Positions 1-7,652 of a DNA stretch of 35,380 nucleotides are shown piece by piece. The stretch's first letter is position 1; the number at the start of each line of letters is the position of its first letter. Below the pieces are notes generated by a model. The model made no database searches and was not told the origin of the DNA. It saw only the letters and a program-made list of their open reading frames with translations. A program made the position numbers and the translations under genes. This DNA is from a virus: positions 1 to 35,380 of IMG/VR virus record IMGVR_UViG_3300045004_000252. One strand, written 5' to 3'.

Positions 1-171
1 GAGCTGATCGCCGTTGCCCTTCTTGGTGTCCTCCTTCTCCTGGATCACGGAGGCGTCGGAGGTGCCGATCAGGGGATCGATGTCGATGGACTTGTTGGCC
101 TCGACGGCGAGCTTCTTCGACCACAGCTTCACAGCCATCGGGTCGTTCTGGGCGAACGCGGTGTAAGTCAT
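1..171 (-). CDS. N4-gp56-type major capsid protein, N-terminal part only
   Basis: This is the first 57 codons of a gene cut by the left edge of the window. It begins MTYTAFAQNDPMAVKLWSKK, which resembles the opening of N4-gp56/P22-like phage major capsid proteins (a short leader, then NDPxAVKLWSKKL and a basic-acidic stretch). The ATG is preceded by AGAGG about 9 nt upstream, a fair ribosome binding site. It lies downstream of the scaffold gene on the same strand, the usual scaffold-capsid order, but 503 bp separate the two, and an RNA gene sits in that space. The family call rests on a short N-terminus and on position, and the capsid fold itself is outside the window. Confidence 0.75.
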   Translation of the reverse strand, partial: MTYTAFAQNDPMAVKLWSKKLAVEANKSIDIDPLIGTSDASVIQEKEDTKKGNGDQL

Positions 172-411
172 GGGGTGGCCTCTGCGGGCTGGGATTCCGT
201 TGGGGAGGGTGCGTGCGGGCGTGTCGTCGCCGCGCGGACGGAAGCCGGGCCCCAGGTGACCGTGGGGACGGTGTGACGGGAGCCGATACGGGGCTCAGCC
301 GGAGGCACTGACGCGGCGATGGGCGGATCGGGTGACGTCCGATCAGGCGAAGCGGCATGCGTCGTCGCGCCGGCCTGCGGATCGCGGGCAGCGTGACGAA
401 GATGCCGAAAC
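172..411 (-). other. Capsid leader region without a recognised gene
   Basis: This 240-bp stretch separates the 3' end of the tRNA-like RNA from the capsid start codon. I see no convincing coding sequence on either strand; the open frames are short and low in information. The only functional signal I can support is the AGAGG ribosome binding site for the capsid gene. It is probably transcribed as the 5' leader of the capsid mRNA once the RNA gene upstream is processed. Confidence 0.4.
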
Positions 412-558
412 TGGCCTTGCAGGGCGGGTTCGAGCCGCCGACACCCCGGTGCTGACCAAGCACGGGATTGCAGCCGGTCCCGCTGGTCAGGCAGGTGGCC
501 GCTATGTCGTCGCTCCCAGTGCTCGGGAAACGACCGCTCTTCTCTGAGCTACCGCAAG
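412..558 (-). ncRNA. tRNA-like RNA with encoded CCA and a non-tRNA middle
   Basis: Read on the minus strand, this 147-nt segment has tRNA landmarks in the right order. A 7-bp acceptor stem forms from CTTGCGG (558-552) and CTGCAAG (422-416, one G-U pair), followed by a G and an encoded CCA (415-412). T8-A9 are followed by a 4-bp D-stem GCTC/GAGC with a 6-nt loop lacking the usual GG. A 5-bp T-stem GGCGG/CCGCC closes a 7-nt loop CTCGAAC (439-423). The normal 23-nt middle is replaced by 96 nt. A 5-bp stem (534-530 with 510-506) starts at the usual anticodon-stem position, continues as TTCCC/GGGAG, and ends in a 7-nt loop without U33. A second long hairpin (490-452: a 7-bp stem plus a 5-bp stem) sits in the variable-arm position. 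No usable anticodon is seen, so it is probably a non-decoding tRNA mimic. It lies between scaffold and capsid genes in their direction. The fold is my manual pairing. Confidence 0.62.
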
Positions 559-640
559 ATGGTGGATGCCGCTGACGGGGCGATGCCCGCACGTCTCGCG
601 ACGCATAGTCCTTGGGGCTGTTTTGCCCGTCGGGTCAAGA

Positions 641-666
641 GGGAGGGCCGGTGATCCGCCCCTCCC
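641..666 (-). terminator. GC-rich hairpin after scaffold gene
   Basis: On the minus strand GGGAGGG pairs with CCCTCCC (7 bp) around a 12-nt loop, 8 nt after the scaffold stop codon. The bases that follow on the minus strand are TCTTG rather than a run of T, so this is a weak intrinsic terminator at best. It could be an attenuator or an RNA-stability element protecting the scaffold message. Confidence 0.35.
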
Positions 667-674
667 GGTGAGGC

Positions 675-1718
675 TTAAGCTCCCATCAGGGCTTCGAGTT
701 TGCCTGGGTTCTTGGCCGCGAACTTCTCGAAGTCGGCCTCCGACATGGTGGCCAGCATCTCGAGCGTGATCTCGCCGGCCGGGCCGCCGCCGGCACCGGA
801 GAGCGACTTCGCCGCGGCCTGACCGGCGGCGAGGCGGGCTTGGCGCTCCTGCGGGGTCTCGGCCACGGGGGCGGGCGGTGCGGCCGGCTCCGGCGCCTTG
901 GGCACGAAGCCGCGCGCCTTGGCCAGCGCGAAGGCCTGCTCGGCGGGCGAGACGCCGCGCTGCACGGCGGCCCGCACGAAGGCGAGCTCGTCGGCGTTGG
1001 CCTGCTTGATCGCGTCCGCGTCCGAGAGGCCGTAGAGCTTCAGCTCGGCGACGCGGCCCGACACGAGGTGACGGTAGGCATCGACGAAGGCCGGTTCGGT
1101 CGCGGCGTAGCGCTCGATGTCCTGCCGGTAGGAGCCGACGATGGTGCGCTCCTCCTCGGCCGCGCGGGCCTCCTCGGCTTGCCGCTTCTGTGCCTCGGTG
1201 ACCTGCTGCGTGCCGCTCACGGCCTCCGCCAGCTTCTTCTCCAGATGCTTCACGTAGCCGAAGATGTCCTCGTTCGGGTCCGGCACCGCCTCGGGCTCCG
1301 GGGCCGGCTGCGCGGCGCCGGGCTGAGCCTGCGGGGCCTTCTGCATCGCCTCGGACAGGAGGCGCAGGCGCTCGTCGCCGCGGGCGAACTTCTCGCGGTA
1401 TTCGGCCAGCTCGCGCTCGACCGCCTTCCGGCGCTCGCGCTCCTGATGGAAGGCGCCATGACGGACGAACTTGCCCTTGTTCTCCTCGGCCGAGCCCTCC
1501 TCGACCTCGGGATCGACCACATCGCCGGGCGCGGCCGCAGCGCCGGGAGCCGCCGCAGCGGCCTCGGCCGCACCGGGAGCACCGTCGGCAGCCGGAGCGG
1601 CCTCGCCGCCGCCGACAGGCGCCGCAGGGGCATCCTCGCCGCGCTCGTAGGCGTCGAACATGGCCTGCTCTTCGGGCGTGAAGGCGTCGCCGCCCAGGCT
1701 CTCGGTCTGGTCGTTCAT
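675..1718 (-). CDS. Head scaffolding-like protein
   Basis: A 347-residue, very acidic and Ala/Pro/Glu-rich protein. The N-terminal ~80 residues are low-complexity (A, P, G, E). Residues ~85-115 and ~155-205 look strongly helical and probably coiled-coil, and the C-terminus returns to a Pro/Ala-rich linker and a short helix. This composition, length and position (between portal and major capsid) are typical of internal scaffolding proteins that template procapsid assembly and then leave. There is no recognisable enzymatic motif and no prohead protease fusion. It is read from ATG 1718 with a 70-bp gap after the upstream gene. The call is by composition and synteny, since scaffolds share little sequence identity. 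Confidence 0.65.
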   Translation of the reverse strand: MNDQTESLGGDAFTPEEQAMFDAYERGEDAPAAPVGGGEAAPAADGAPGAAEAAAAAPGAAAAPGDVVDPEVEEGSAEENKGKFVRHGAFHQERERRKAVERELAEYREKFARGDERLRLLSEAMQKAPQAQPGAAQPAPEPEAVPDPNEDIFGYVKHLEKKLAEAVSGTQQVTEAQKRQAEEARAAEEERTIVGSYRQDIERYAATEPAFVDAYRHLVSGRVAELKLYGLSDADAIKQANADELAFVRAAVQRGVSPAEQAFALAKARGFVPKAPEPAAPPAPVAETPQERQARLAAGQAAAKSLSGAGGGPAGEITLEMLATMSEADFEKFAAKNPGKLEALMGA

Positions 1719-1788
1719 GGTGTCCTCGTGACGTGATGGAGACGAAGGCCGGACTGTCGCGCCGGCCGGGCGGAAGGGGTCAGGCGGA

Positions 1789-2250
1789 TCAGAAGCGGCG
1801 CTTCTTGGTCCCGTAGGCGCTCACCAGCGGCTCGCCCTCATCGGGGAGCGCCGGGATCGCGACGGCGTAATCTTCCAGCGGCTCGGCGGGCTCGATGGGC
1901 GGCTCGACGACGGCCGGGGCAGGCTTCGGAGCCGGCGCACGCGGCACCGGGTTCAGCGGGGCAGGCGGGCCGAGGCGGGTCAGGAGATACGAGATCGCCC
2001 GAGAGAGCTTTTCCGGCTCAACGGGCAGCATTCCCTCGCACCAGGAGCCGAAGACGGCGAGAAGGTGCTCATGCTCGGACGTCGCCGGATCGCTGGCACC
2101 AGCCGCGAACTTGCCGATATGCTCAACCTCGGCTGCGCAATTCATCGGATGGAACACGACGTAGGACGCCGCGACCGCAGCGACCTCAACCTCTCGGCCC
2201 ATGTAGGACCACCGCGTGCCCTCGCGGACCGCGCTCTCGGAAATCGCCAT
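1789..2250 (-). CDS. Unknown head-region protein with Pro-rich tail
   Basis: A 153-residue protein that I do not recognise. Residues 1-90 look like a small folded domain containing a WSYMGREVEV beta-type segment, a pair of Cys residues and a helical ISYLLTRLG segment. Residues 95-140 are a Pro/Ala/Glu-rich linker, and the C-terminus is basic (TKKRRF). It sits between portal and scaffold with a 19-bp gap after the portal stop, so it is probably a head-associated accessory protein. Nothing in the sequence shows an enzymatic role. Confidence 0.6.
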   Translation of the reverse strand: MAISESAVREGTRWSYMGREVEVAAVAASYVVFHPMNCAAEVEHIGKFAAGASDPATSEHEHLLAVFGSWCEGMLPVEPEKLSRAISYLLTRLGPPAPLNPVPRAPAPKPAPAVVEPPIEPAEPLEDYAVAIPALPDEGEPLVSAYGTKKRRF

Positions 2251-2269
2251 GCCGGTTGTTCCTCTGGGG

Positions 2270-4219
2270 TCAGGCCGCGAACATCGCGGCGGGCTCGGCG
2301 GGAGGCGCGGCCATCGCCGCTACCTTCGCGAAGCCGTCGATTTCATCCTGCTGGGCGAGACCACGCTCGCGCTCAGCCTTGGCGCTCTTCAGCGAGGCCC
2401 CGGCCATCATGTCCTCGATCTTGGCCAGCGCGGTCTGCACCGCGATCTGCTTCTGCTGCTCCGCCTGCGGATCGGTCGGCGCGTTGGCCAGCATCTCGCG
2501 GATCTTCGCCGTGAAGCTGTCGGGGAAGGGCGAGTAGGGCAGGATTTCGAGGAGCACCTGCGGGGTGATCATGTCCTTGATGATCGGGAGCACCTGTACG
2601 AAGGTCGCCCAGACCCGCTCCTGCTGGTTCGGCGAGGACGGTGCCTCGTCGATGATGACGTCGTACTTGCCCGCGGTGCGGTCGCGCAGGAGCGGCACGA
2701 CCTTGGTGCCCTTGGCGCCCACGATCCGGATCAGGCGGCCATCCGAGAGGAAGTTCTGGATGTAGTAGAGCCGGACGCGGCCGATGTGCTTGCGCGCCCG
2801 GCGCAGCGCGTCGAACAGCCCGGCGAGGATCGTCATCGCCGCCTGCTTGCGCTGGTATTCCAGCACGCCGGCCTGCTGCACCTGACGCTGGCCGAGCAGC
2901 TCGAGGTTCACGCCCGACGAGTCGCGGATGGAGCCGATCGCGAACTCGATCAACTGCCAATGGCCCGCCGGCAGGACGGGGAGGGGCTTCTCCTTCATCT
3001 GGCCGCGGGTGAGGGCGCCGGGCGAAATCCACGTGATCGCGCCGGGCTTCGCGAAGGACCGCTCGAACTCCGCCTGATCCGGGACCGCGTCCGTCTCCAT
3101 CAGCATGCCGCCCTTGGCCTGCCGGTTGAGCATGTCGAGGGTCTGGCTCAGCCACTTGTTGGCGAAGCGCTGCGGGTCGCGCATGGGCCGCACGATGCCG
3201 AACCAGCTATTCCGGTTCTGGTCGCGGTCGCCCGTCATGCAGGCATAGGAGAACTGGTCGCCCGCCGGCGCCGGGCCCTCCTCCAGGATCTCGGAGCCGA
3301 TGAAGGCGCGGCGGTAGCGGCGCTTCACGCGGCTGACGACCTGCACCGGCATCGCGAGCACGTTGGCCCGGCGGGCGAGCACCTCGCCCTGCTCCGGCTC
3401 CATCTCGGTCTCTTCGCCCGTGGTCAGGTCGATGGCGACGGCGACCTTCGCCCGCTCCCACCACTGGCATTCGACGATGGTGACGCGGGACGTGCCCTCC
3501 TCTGCGGAGCCGGGGCGGTCGATGCGGCGCTCGCCGGCCTGGATCTCGCGGTGCGGCTCGTTGCCGTCGCGATCCTCCGCCCAGGCGGCGTCCAAGAGGC
3601 TCGCATCGACGTCAGGGAACAGACCTTCGGCCTCGGCGCGGTCCATGCTCTTGGCGCGCCACAGGCGGCGGGCGTCCGAGAGGTTGCGCTTCGTCGCAGA
3701 GGCGTCCCAGAACATCTCCAGCGGGTTCACCCGGTCTTCGACATAGGCGCCGTCGGGATCGATCTCATAGTCGAGACGCATCTCGACCCAGCCCATGCCG
3801 CAGATCGCGGTGTCGACGAACGCGTCCGATTCCTCGTCCTCGGCCTCCGCCTCGTTGGCGAGGTAGCGCGAACCCTCGGTCAGGACCTCGTTCAGCGCGC
3901 CGTCGCCGACCTCGCGGGGCAGGTACTGGATATCCTGGCGCGACGTGACCTCGGAGCCGGCCACGGCCTTGATGACCGGCAGGATGCGGTTGAACGTGAT
4001 GGGGGGACGGCCCTGCTCGCGCAGGACGGCCTCGTCCTCGGGGCTCCACTGATGACCGGCGACGAAGTCGTAATCCTCGCGCGCCTCACGCCGCCACCGC
4101 GAGGAGGCCTCCCGGTCGGCCTTGAACCACGCCTTGAGCTTGCGCAGGAGGGCGGCGCGGTCGAGCCCGGCCTTCTCCTCCGCGCTCATGGGCTCGCGAT
4201 CGGCGTCCGTGTCCGTCAT
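2270..4219 (-). CDS. P22-type portal protein
   Basis: A 649-residue protein matching the P22-like portal family: an early helical region with AREDYDFVAGHQWSPEDE (about residues 45-60), then PPITFNRILPVIKAVAGSE, the typical membrane of the portal clip/wing start. An NPLEMFWDASATKRNLSDAR segment and a long helical C-terminal part follow. Portals form the dodecameric ring at one capsid vertex through which terminase pumps DNA. The start is chosen at the ATG overlapping the terminase stop (ATGA at 4219-4216); another ATG 9 nt upstream exists. The last 90 residues are helical and Ala/Glu-rich. Gene order terminase-portal-scaffold-capsid supports the call. Confidence 0.87.
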   Translation of the reverse strand: MTDTDADREPMSAEEKAGLDRAALLRKLKAWFKADREASSRWRREAREDYDFVAGHQWSPEDEAVLREQGRPPITFNRILPVIKAVAGSEVTSRQDIQYLPREVGDGALNEVLTEGSRYLANEAEAEDEESDAFVDTAICGMGWVEMRLDYEIDPDGAYVEDRVNPLEMFWDASATKRNLSDARRLWRAKSMDRAEAEGLFPDVDASLLDAAWAEDRDGNEPHREIQAGERRIDRPGSAEEGTSRVTIVECQWWERAKVAVAIDLTTGEETEMEPEQGEVLARRANVLAMPVQVVSRVKRRYRRAFIGSEILEEGPAPAGDQFSYACMTGDRDQNRNSWFGIVRPMRDPQRFANKWLSQTLDMLNRQAKGGMLMETDAVPDQAEFERSFAKPGAITWISPGALTRGQMKEKPLPVLPAGHWQLIEFAIGSIRDSSGVNLELLGQRQVQQAGVLEYQRKQAAMTILAGLFDALRRARKHIGRVRLYYIQNFLSDGRLIRIVGAKGTKVVPLLRDRTAGKYDVIIDEAPSSPNQQERVWATFVQVLPIIKDMITPQVLLEILPYSPFPDSFTAKIREMLANAPTDPQAEQQKQIAVQTALAKIEDMMAGASLKSAKAERERGLAQQDEIDGFAKVAAMAAPPAEPAAMFAA

Positions 4220-5709
4220 GCCGCCCAACCCGATCCTGAAGAGGTGCTGCTGCGCTCGCGACGGCGGCGCGCGTAGATGTCTTGTGGCCCTTCTTCAGGG
4301 CTCGGCGCCGATGGCGCGCTGATGTGGTCGAGGAGCTGCCCGATCAGACCGAGCGCATCCACTTGGTCATCGTGGACACCAGCCGGGAAGCGCAGCATCT
4401 CGCTTTCGAGGTCGGACCGCCAAGGCGCATCCGCCGGCACATGCAGACCGAGCATCGACATACGCGCCCGGATCGACTGCGCCCGGACTGCCTTGTCACC
4501 CTTCGTCGGAAACTGCCTACGGTAGGCGTAGGCGCCGCGCTCCCGCATCCGGCGCTCAAGGAAGGGGCCCAGCGCCGCCTTGATCTGCCCCGTCTCCTCG
4601 GCCCACTCCGAGGGCTTCCACTTCAAGATCAGGTCGCAAAGCGACTCGATCCACTCTGCCGAATCCGTCTGGCCGCGCCACAGGTCGAGCAGGTACATCC
4701 GGTTGTCGCTGTCGATCCCGACGACGACGTGCACCGTGTAGTCACCACCCTTCGACGTGACAGCGTAATCCGAAGCCCCGTAGATCCGCAGCGACGTGCG
4801 CGGCGGGAGCGTCGTGACCGGTCGGAGCCAGTCACGCTGGAAATAATCGCCCGTGTCCGGCGTCGGCTCCTGCTGGTAGAGCGCCGACCAATCGCGGGTG
4901 CCGACCGCCTGCCGGATCTTCTCCAGCCGCTCGATCGGGTACTGCTCCGGCCAGAGCGCCTTTCCGTCCTTGCTGATGGCCGGGAGATAGAGGGTATCCC
5001 AGCCCTCGTGCGCGTGCTCCCGGAGCAGCCAGCCCGACAGATCATCCTCGTGCCAGCGCGTCTGGATGACCACGATGCGACCGCCCGGCATCAACCGGGT
5101 GTAGGCCGTCGAGGTGTACCAGTCGCGCATCTTGCGCCGGATGGTCTCGCTGTCCGCCTCCTGCCGGTTCTTCACCGGATCGTCGATCAGAAGCAGGTGG
5201 GCGCCGCGTCCGGTGAGCGGGCCGCCGACACCAACCGCGAAGTAGGCGCCCGACTGCGTGGTGCTAAGCGTGTCGCTCGGCCCCTCCACGTGGAAGCGCT
5301 TAACCGCTTGGCTGTCTGCCTTGAGCGTCACGCCCGGGAAAATCCCGCCGAAGCTGTCGTCCGCGATCTGGTTCTTGACCTTGCGGCCGAAGTCGTCGGC
5401 GAGATCCTGCGCGTAGGTCGCGGCCACCACGTAGTGGCCGGGGTTGCGCCCCAGATACCAAGCCGGGAAGAACTCGCTCGCGAGCATCGACTTCCCGTGC
5501 CTCGGCGGCATCGAGATCATGAGGCGGTCGATCTCGCCGCGTTCAACGGCCTCAAGCTTCCGGGCAATCGCTCGATGGTGCGCCGCGTCCCGATAGCCCG
5601 GCCACTGGTAGGCGGCGTAGGCAATCAGGCGCGCGTAGGCGAAATCCTCAGGCGTCGGCACGGAGCGCGGCGGCGACGGCGGCGTCGCGCTGTTCCTTGG
5701 TGCCGACAT
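4216..5709 (-). CDS. terL: Terminase large subunit
   Basis: A 497-residue packaging motor. The ATPase domain has Walker A MPPRHGKSM (residues 67-75) and Walker B LLLIDDP (172-178). Motif III-like VVIQTRWHEDDL follows near residue 215. The C-terminal RNase H-like nuclease domain shows acidic positions in YGASDYAV (~310), an EETGQ segment and HDDQVDALG (~457), as in P22/T4-type large terminases. It would pump DNA through the portal and cut concatemers. The first ATG overlaps the small-terminase gene by 62 bp. A GTG at 5661 giving VPTPEDFAYARL, with a 14-bp overlap, is an equally plausible start. The C-terminus is Ser/Arg-rich and overlaps the portal start. Confidence 0.93.
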   Translation of the reverse strand: MSAPRNSATPPSPPRSVPTPEDFAYARLIAYAAYQWPGYRDAAHHRAIARKLEAVERGEIDRLMISMPPRHGKSMLASEFFPAWYLGRNPGHYVVAATYAQDLADDFGRKVKNQIADDSFGGIFPGVTLKADSQAVKRFHVEGPSDTLSTTQSGAYFAVGVGGPLTGRGAHLLLIDDPVKNRQEADSETIRRKMRDWYTSTAYTRLMPGGRIVVIQTRWHEDDLSGWLLREHAHEGWDTLYLPAISKDGKALWPEQYPIERLEKIRQAVGTRDWSALYQQEPTPDTGDYFQRDWLRPVTTLPPRTSLRIYGASDYAVTSKGGDYTVHVVVGIDSDNRMYLLDLWRGQTDSAEWIESLCDLILKWKPSEWAEETGQIKAALGPFLERRMRERGAYAYRRQFPTKGDKAVRAQSIRARMSMLGLHVPADAPWRSDLESEMLRFPAGVHDDQVDALGLIGQLLDHISAPSAPSPEEGPQDIYARRRRERSSTSSGSGWAA

Positions 5710-6118
5710 CCAGGCTGCCGCTCACGTTGTTGTCGAGGACGCGTCGGTTCGAGAAGGCGTCGCCGCATTCCTTGGCGACTTGCTCGAGCAGCGAGGCCAC
5801 CAACACCGCGTTGCCGCGGCCTTCCGCCTTCTCGATCAGCCGGGCGAGCGTGCGCAGGCGGACGACCTTGTGCGTCACGCCGATCGACGCCGTGTCCGCG
5901 ATGAAGGTCTCGCGGGTGGCCGCGAAAAGCTCCCGAAATTCCTGCGACAGCGCCGCGCCGGCCCGCTTGCCCGGGTCGTAGGCTTCAACGGACTGCCGGC
6001 TCACCTCGATGCCGAACTCGTCCTTGACCGAGCGCGCGACCTCAGAGGGGGTCTCGAACATCGCAAGCTGTTGAACGACGAAGCGTTTCACCTCGTCGGA
6101 GAGCATCTGCTGCGCCAT
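5648..6118 (-). CDS. terS: DUF2280-type small terminase subunit
   Basis: A 156-residue protein whose N-terminal half, with LSDEVKRFVVQQLAMFETPSEVA and a helix-turn-helix-like EVSRQSVEAYDPGKRAG, matches the DUF2280 phage family found immediately before large terminases. The C-terminal half is helical (THKVVRLRTLARLIEKAE) and would drive oligomerisation. The role inferred from position and fold is recognition of the packaging site and loading of TerL. The gene overlaps the large subunit and follows the metallopeptidase gene by 8 bp. Confidence 0.75.
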   Translation of the reverse strand: MAQQMLSDEVKRFVVQQLAMFETPSEVARSVKDEFGIEVSRQSVEAYDPGKRAGAALSQEFRELFAATRETFIADTASIGVTHKVVRLRTLARLIEKAEGRGNAVLVASLLEQVAKECGDAFSNRRVLDNNVSGSLDVGTKEQRDAAVAAALRADA

Positions 6119-6126
6119 GGCGGTCG

Positions 6127-6768
6127 TCAGGGTCCGGTCAATCCGCGCCCGCAGGTGCCGCAGGCGCCGACGATGTCAGCCTCGCAGATGATCGGAGCCC
6201 GCCCGGCCGCCTCGACGAGGGCACGCGTCCGACCCGCGCCGTTGCCGGCGCCGTACCGCTCCACGATGCCGACGAACTCCTCGACGTCGTGGCCGCGGAT
6301 GCCGAATACCGGACGGCCCGTCGTCTTGCTGAAGCGCGGCGCGCCCCAGGCATCCTTCTTCTGGCCCGCGTGCAGCAGCTCGTGCTCGACCAGCGCGCAG
6401 AACGCGGCGTCGGAGCACTGGTCCGCGTACCCGGCATCGAAGGTGAGCAGGAAGTCCGGGATCTCGCCGAACCACCCGCCGATCTGTTGCGCCCACCGAG
6501 CCTTGGCCCAGCGGTTGCCGATGAAGGTCGCCTCCTCGCACATCCCGACGACGGCGTTGCCCTGCCGCTCGTTCGGGATCGCGCACCAGAGGACGCCGAG
6601 GCGGGCATCCCGCAGGTGCAGGTGCTCCTCGTTGAGGAGCGGGGCGTCCTCGTCGATGAAGGTGGCCCGCATCCAGGCCTCCAGATCGTGCGCCGGCTCC
6701 ACCGGGTACGCGGTCAGCGCACCCTCTTGGCCGAGCAGCCGCTCCGGAGGCCGCGGGCGGGTCAGCAT
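6127..6768 (-). CDS. Putative phage metallopeptidase
   Basis: A 213-residue protein with a zinc-protease HExxH motif, HELLH at residues 129-133 in FCALVEHELLHAGQ. This is followed ~27 residues later by GIRGHDVEEF, whose His/Asp/Glu could supply the third ligand. The central part (LGVLWCAIPNERQG, a buried FDAGYAD) agrees with the phage metallopeptidase domain (PF18894-like) common near phage packaging genes. The C-terminus has CGTCG, a possible metal knuckle. Its target is unknown; a role in lysis or head maturation is possible but not shown. The start is at the ATG overlapping the preceding stop (TGATG). Confidence 0.65.
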   Translation of the reverse strand: MLTRPRPPERLLGQEGALTAYPVEPAHDLEAWMRATFIDEDAPLLNEEHLHLRDARLGVLWCAIPNERQGNAVVGMCEEATFIGNRWAKARWAQQIGGWFGEIPDFLLTFDAGYADQCSDAAFCALVEHELLHAGQKKDAWGAPRFSKTTGRPVFGIRGHDVEEFVGIVERYGAGNGAGRTRALVEAAGRAPIICEADIVGACGTCGRGLTGP

Positions 6769-7076
6769 CAGCCCTTCCGCCGCTCGCAGACGATCTTGTG
6801 CCGCTCGCCCGGGGCGAGGCCGAGATGCGTCGCCAGGACCTCGCCGACCTTGAGGCAGTCGAAGGGTCCGGCGGGCTGCACGAGCATGTCGGTCGCGTTC
6901 TCGCGCGAGCAGTCGGGCGCCTCGATGCCGACCGGGCAGGCAAGGGCGACGGCGAGGAAGCCGTCGGCGGCGATCGACGGACGCGGGGCCGCGAGCAGCA
7001 CGGCCAGCGGCACCACGCCGAACAGGATCCACAGCGGGTCGAGCCGCGGCGGGCGGGGATCGGCGGTGCGGGTCAT
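6768..7076 (-). CDS. Small exported or membrane-anchored protein
   Basis: A 102-residue protein with a proline-rich cytoplasmic head, one hydrophobic segment at about residues 15-38 (LWILFGVVPLAVLLAA) and a ~65-residue external part holding four Cys (ACPVG, DCSREN, DCLKV, VCERR). The paired Cys suggest disulfides in the periplasm. I do not recognise the family. It overlaps its upstream neighbour by ATGA and belongs to a run of tiny membrane or exported proteins where a lysis cassette might be expected, but nothing identifies it as holin or spanin. Confidence 0.6.
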   Translation of the reverse strand: MTRTADPRPPRLDPLWILFGVVPLAVLLAAPRPSIAADGFLAVALACPVGIEAPDCSRENATDMLVQPAGPFDCLKVGEVLATHLGLAPGERHKIVCERRKG

Positions 7077-7363
7077 GAGAAGAAGATCGCCGTACGGAGC
7101 GCTAAACGCGCAGCCTCGTCATCCCCCGACGACGAGGGGCGAGGCGGCGGGGCATCATGCGAGGGCATGCGCTCCACCTGCCCGACGTACAGGAGGTTCG
7201 CGAGGTAGGAGCGACGGGACCGGCCCGGCGCGTAAAACTCCCAAGCCAGCCCATCGCGATCGCGCCAGAAATAGTGCAGGCGCCCGGCCCGGTTCCGCAT
7301 CGCGCGGGTCCGGACGTGGCCGCGTAGGAGCGCCACGGCGAGGCAGTTGGCCGGGAAGCGCAT
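7073..7363 (-). CDS. Small basic protein, unknown
   Basis: A 96-residue basic protein starting MRFPANCLAVALLRGHVRTR, with an aromatic core segment RLHYFWRDRDGLAWEFYAPG and a YLANLLYVGQVERM helix. The C-terminal third is Ser/Pro/Asp-rich. The aromatic core could form a small beta sheet. There is no clear signal peptide. It overlaps both neighbours by 1-4 nt, so it is translationally coupled within the small-gene chain. No function can be assigned. Confidence 0.5.
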   Translation of the reverse strand: MRFPANCLAVALLRGHVRTRAMRNRAGRLHYFWRDRDGLAWEFYAPGRSRRSYLANLLYVGQVERMPSHDAPPPRPSSSGDDEAARLALRTAIFFS

Positions 7364-7536
7364 CAGTGCACCTTGTCCATGGACGTCGGCAGGGTCGGCG
7401 TCAGGAAGATCTCGGTCCCGTCCGGCAGGACATGCACCGCGAGATCGCGCTCGGCGCGAACGGCGACACACCGACGACGAGGCAGCGCAGCCACGGCCAC
7501 GCCGGCCAGGACGAGAAGGGCGACGACGCGCGGCAT
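7363..7536 (-). CDS. 57-residue protein with N-terminal membrane segment
   Basis: It starts MPRVVALLVLAGVAVAAL, a hydrophobic stretch that reads as a signal peptide or anchor, then a short basic turn (PRRRCV) and a ~35-residue polar tail ending TSMDKVH. A Cys just after the hydrophobic part does not sit in a convincing lipobox. The ATG overlaps the stop of the gene before it (TGATG). It could be a small lysis or superinfection-exclusion component, but the sequence does not decide. Confidence 0.5.
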   Translation of the reverse strand: MPRVVALLVLAGVAVAALPRRRCVAVRAERDLAVHVLPDGTEIFLTPTLPTSMDKVH

Positions 7537-7652
7537 CAGCGTCCGCACCCGTTGCTGAGCACGCGACCGGCGCGGATCACGCGCGGCGCATCGGCGGCGG
7601 GCTGGGTCGGCGCGGGCGCGAGGAGCCGGCGCAGCAGGGCGATGTACTTCAC
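7536..7652 (-). CDS. 38-residue basic peptide, GTG start
   Basis: A very short gene opening with a GTG that overlaps the stop of the gene before it (GTGA at 7652-7649) and ending in a TGA that overlaps the next ATG (TGATG). The peptide (KYIALLRRLLAPAPTQPAAD then a basic tail with one Cys) has an amphipathic N-terminal helix. The evidence for it being real is the tight coupling at both ends, and no family is recognised. Confidence 0.5.
   Translation of the reverse strand: MKYIALLRRLLAPAPTQPAADAPRVIRAGRVLSNGCGR

Noticed and set aside
412-558. A normal tRNA gene or tmRNA
   Set aside because: There is no standard anticodon arm, the D-loop lacks GG and the middle is four times too long. A tmRNA would lack this regular 4-bp D-stem and show a tag frame. 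Kept as a tRNA-like RNA instead.
840-1736. Long plus-strand open frame opposite the scaffold gene
   Set aside because: It is the high-GC shadow of the scaffold gene: low-information Leu/Gly/Arg composition, no ribosome site and no family features.
2216-4276. 686-codon plus-strand open frame opposite the portal gene
   Set aside because: It mirrors the portal gene on the other strand and has Asp/Arg/Leu/His-rich shadow composition. The portal on the minus strand has clear motifs.
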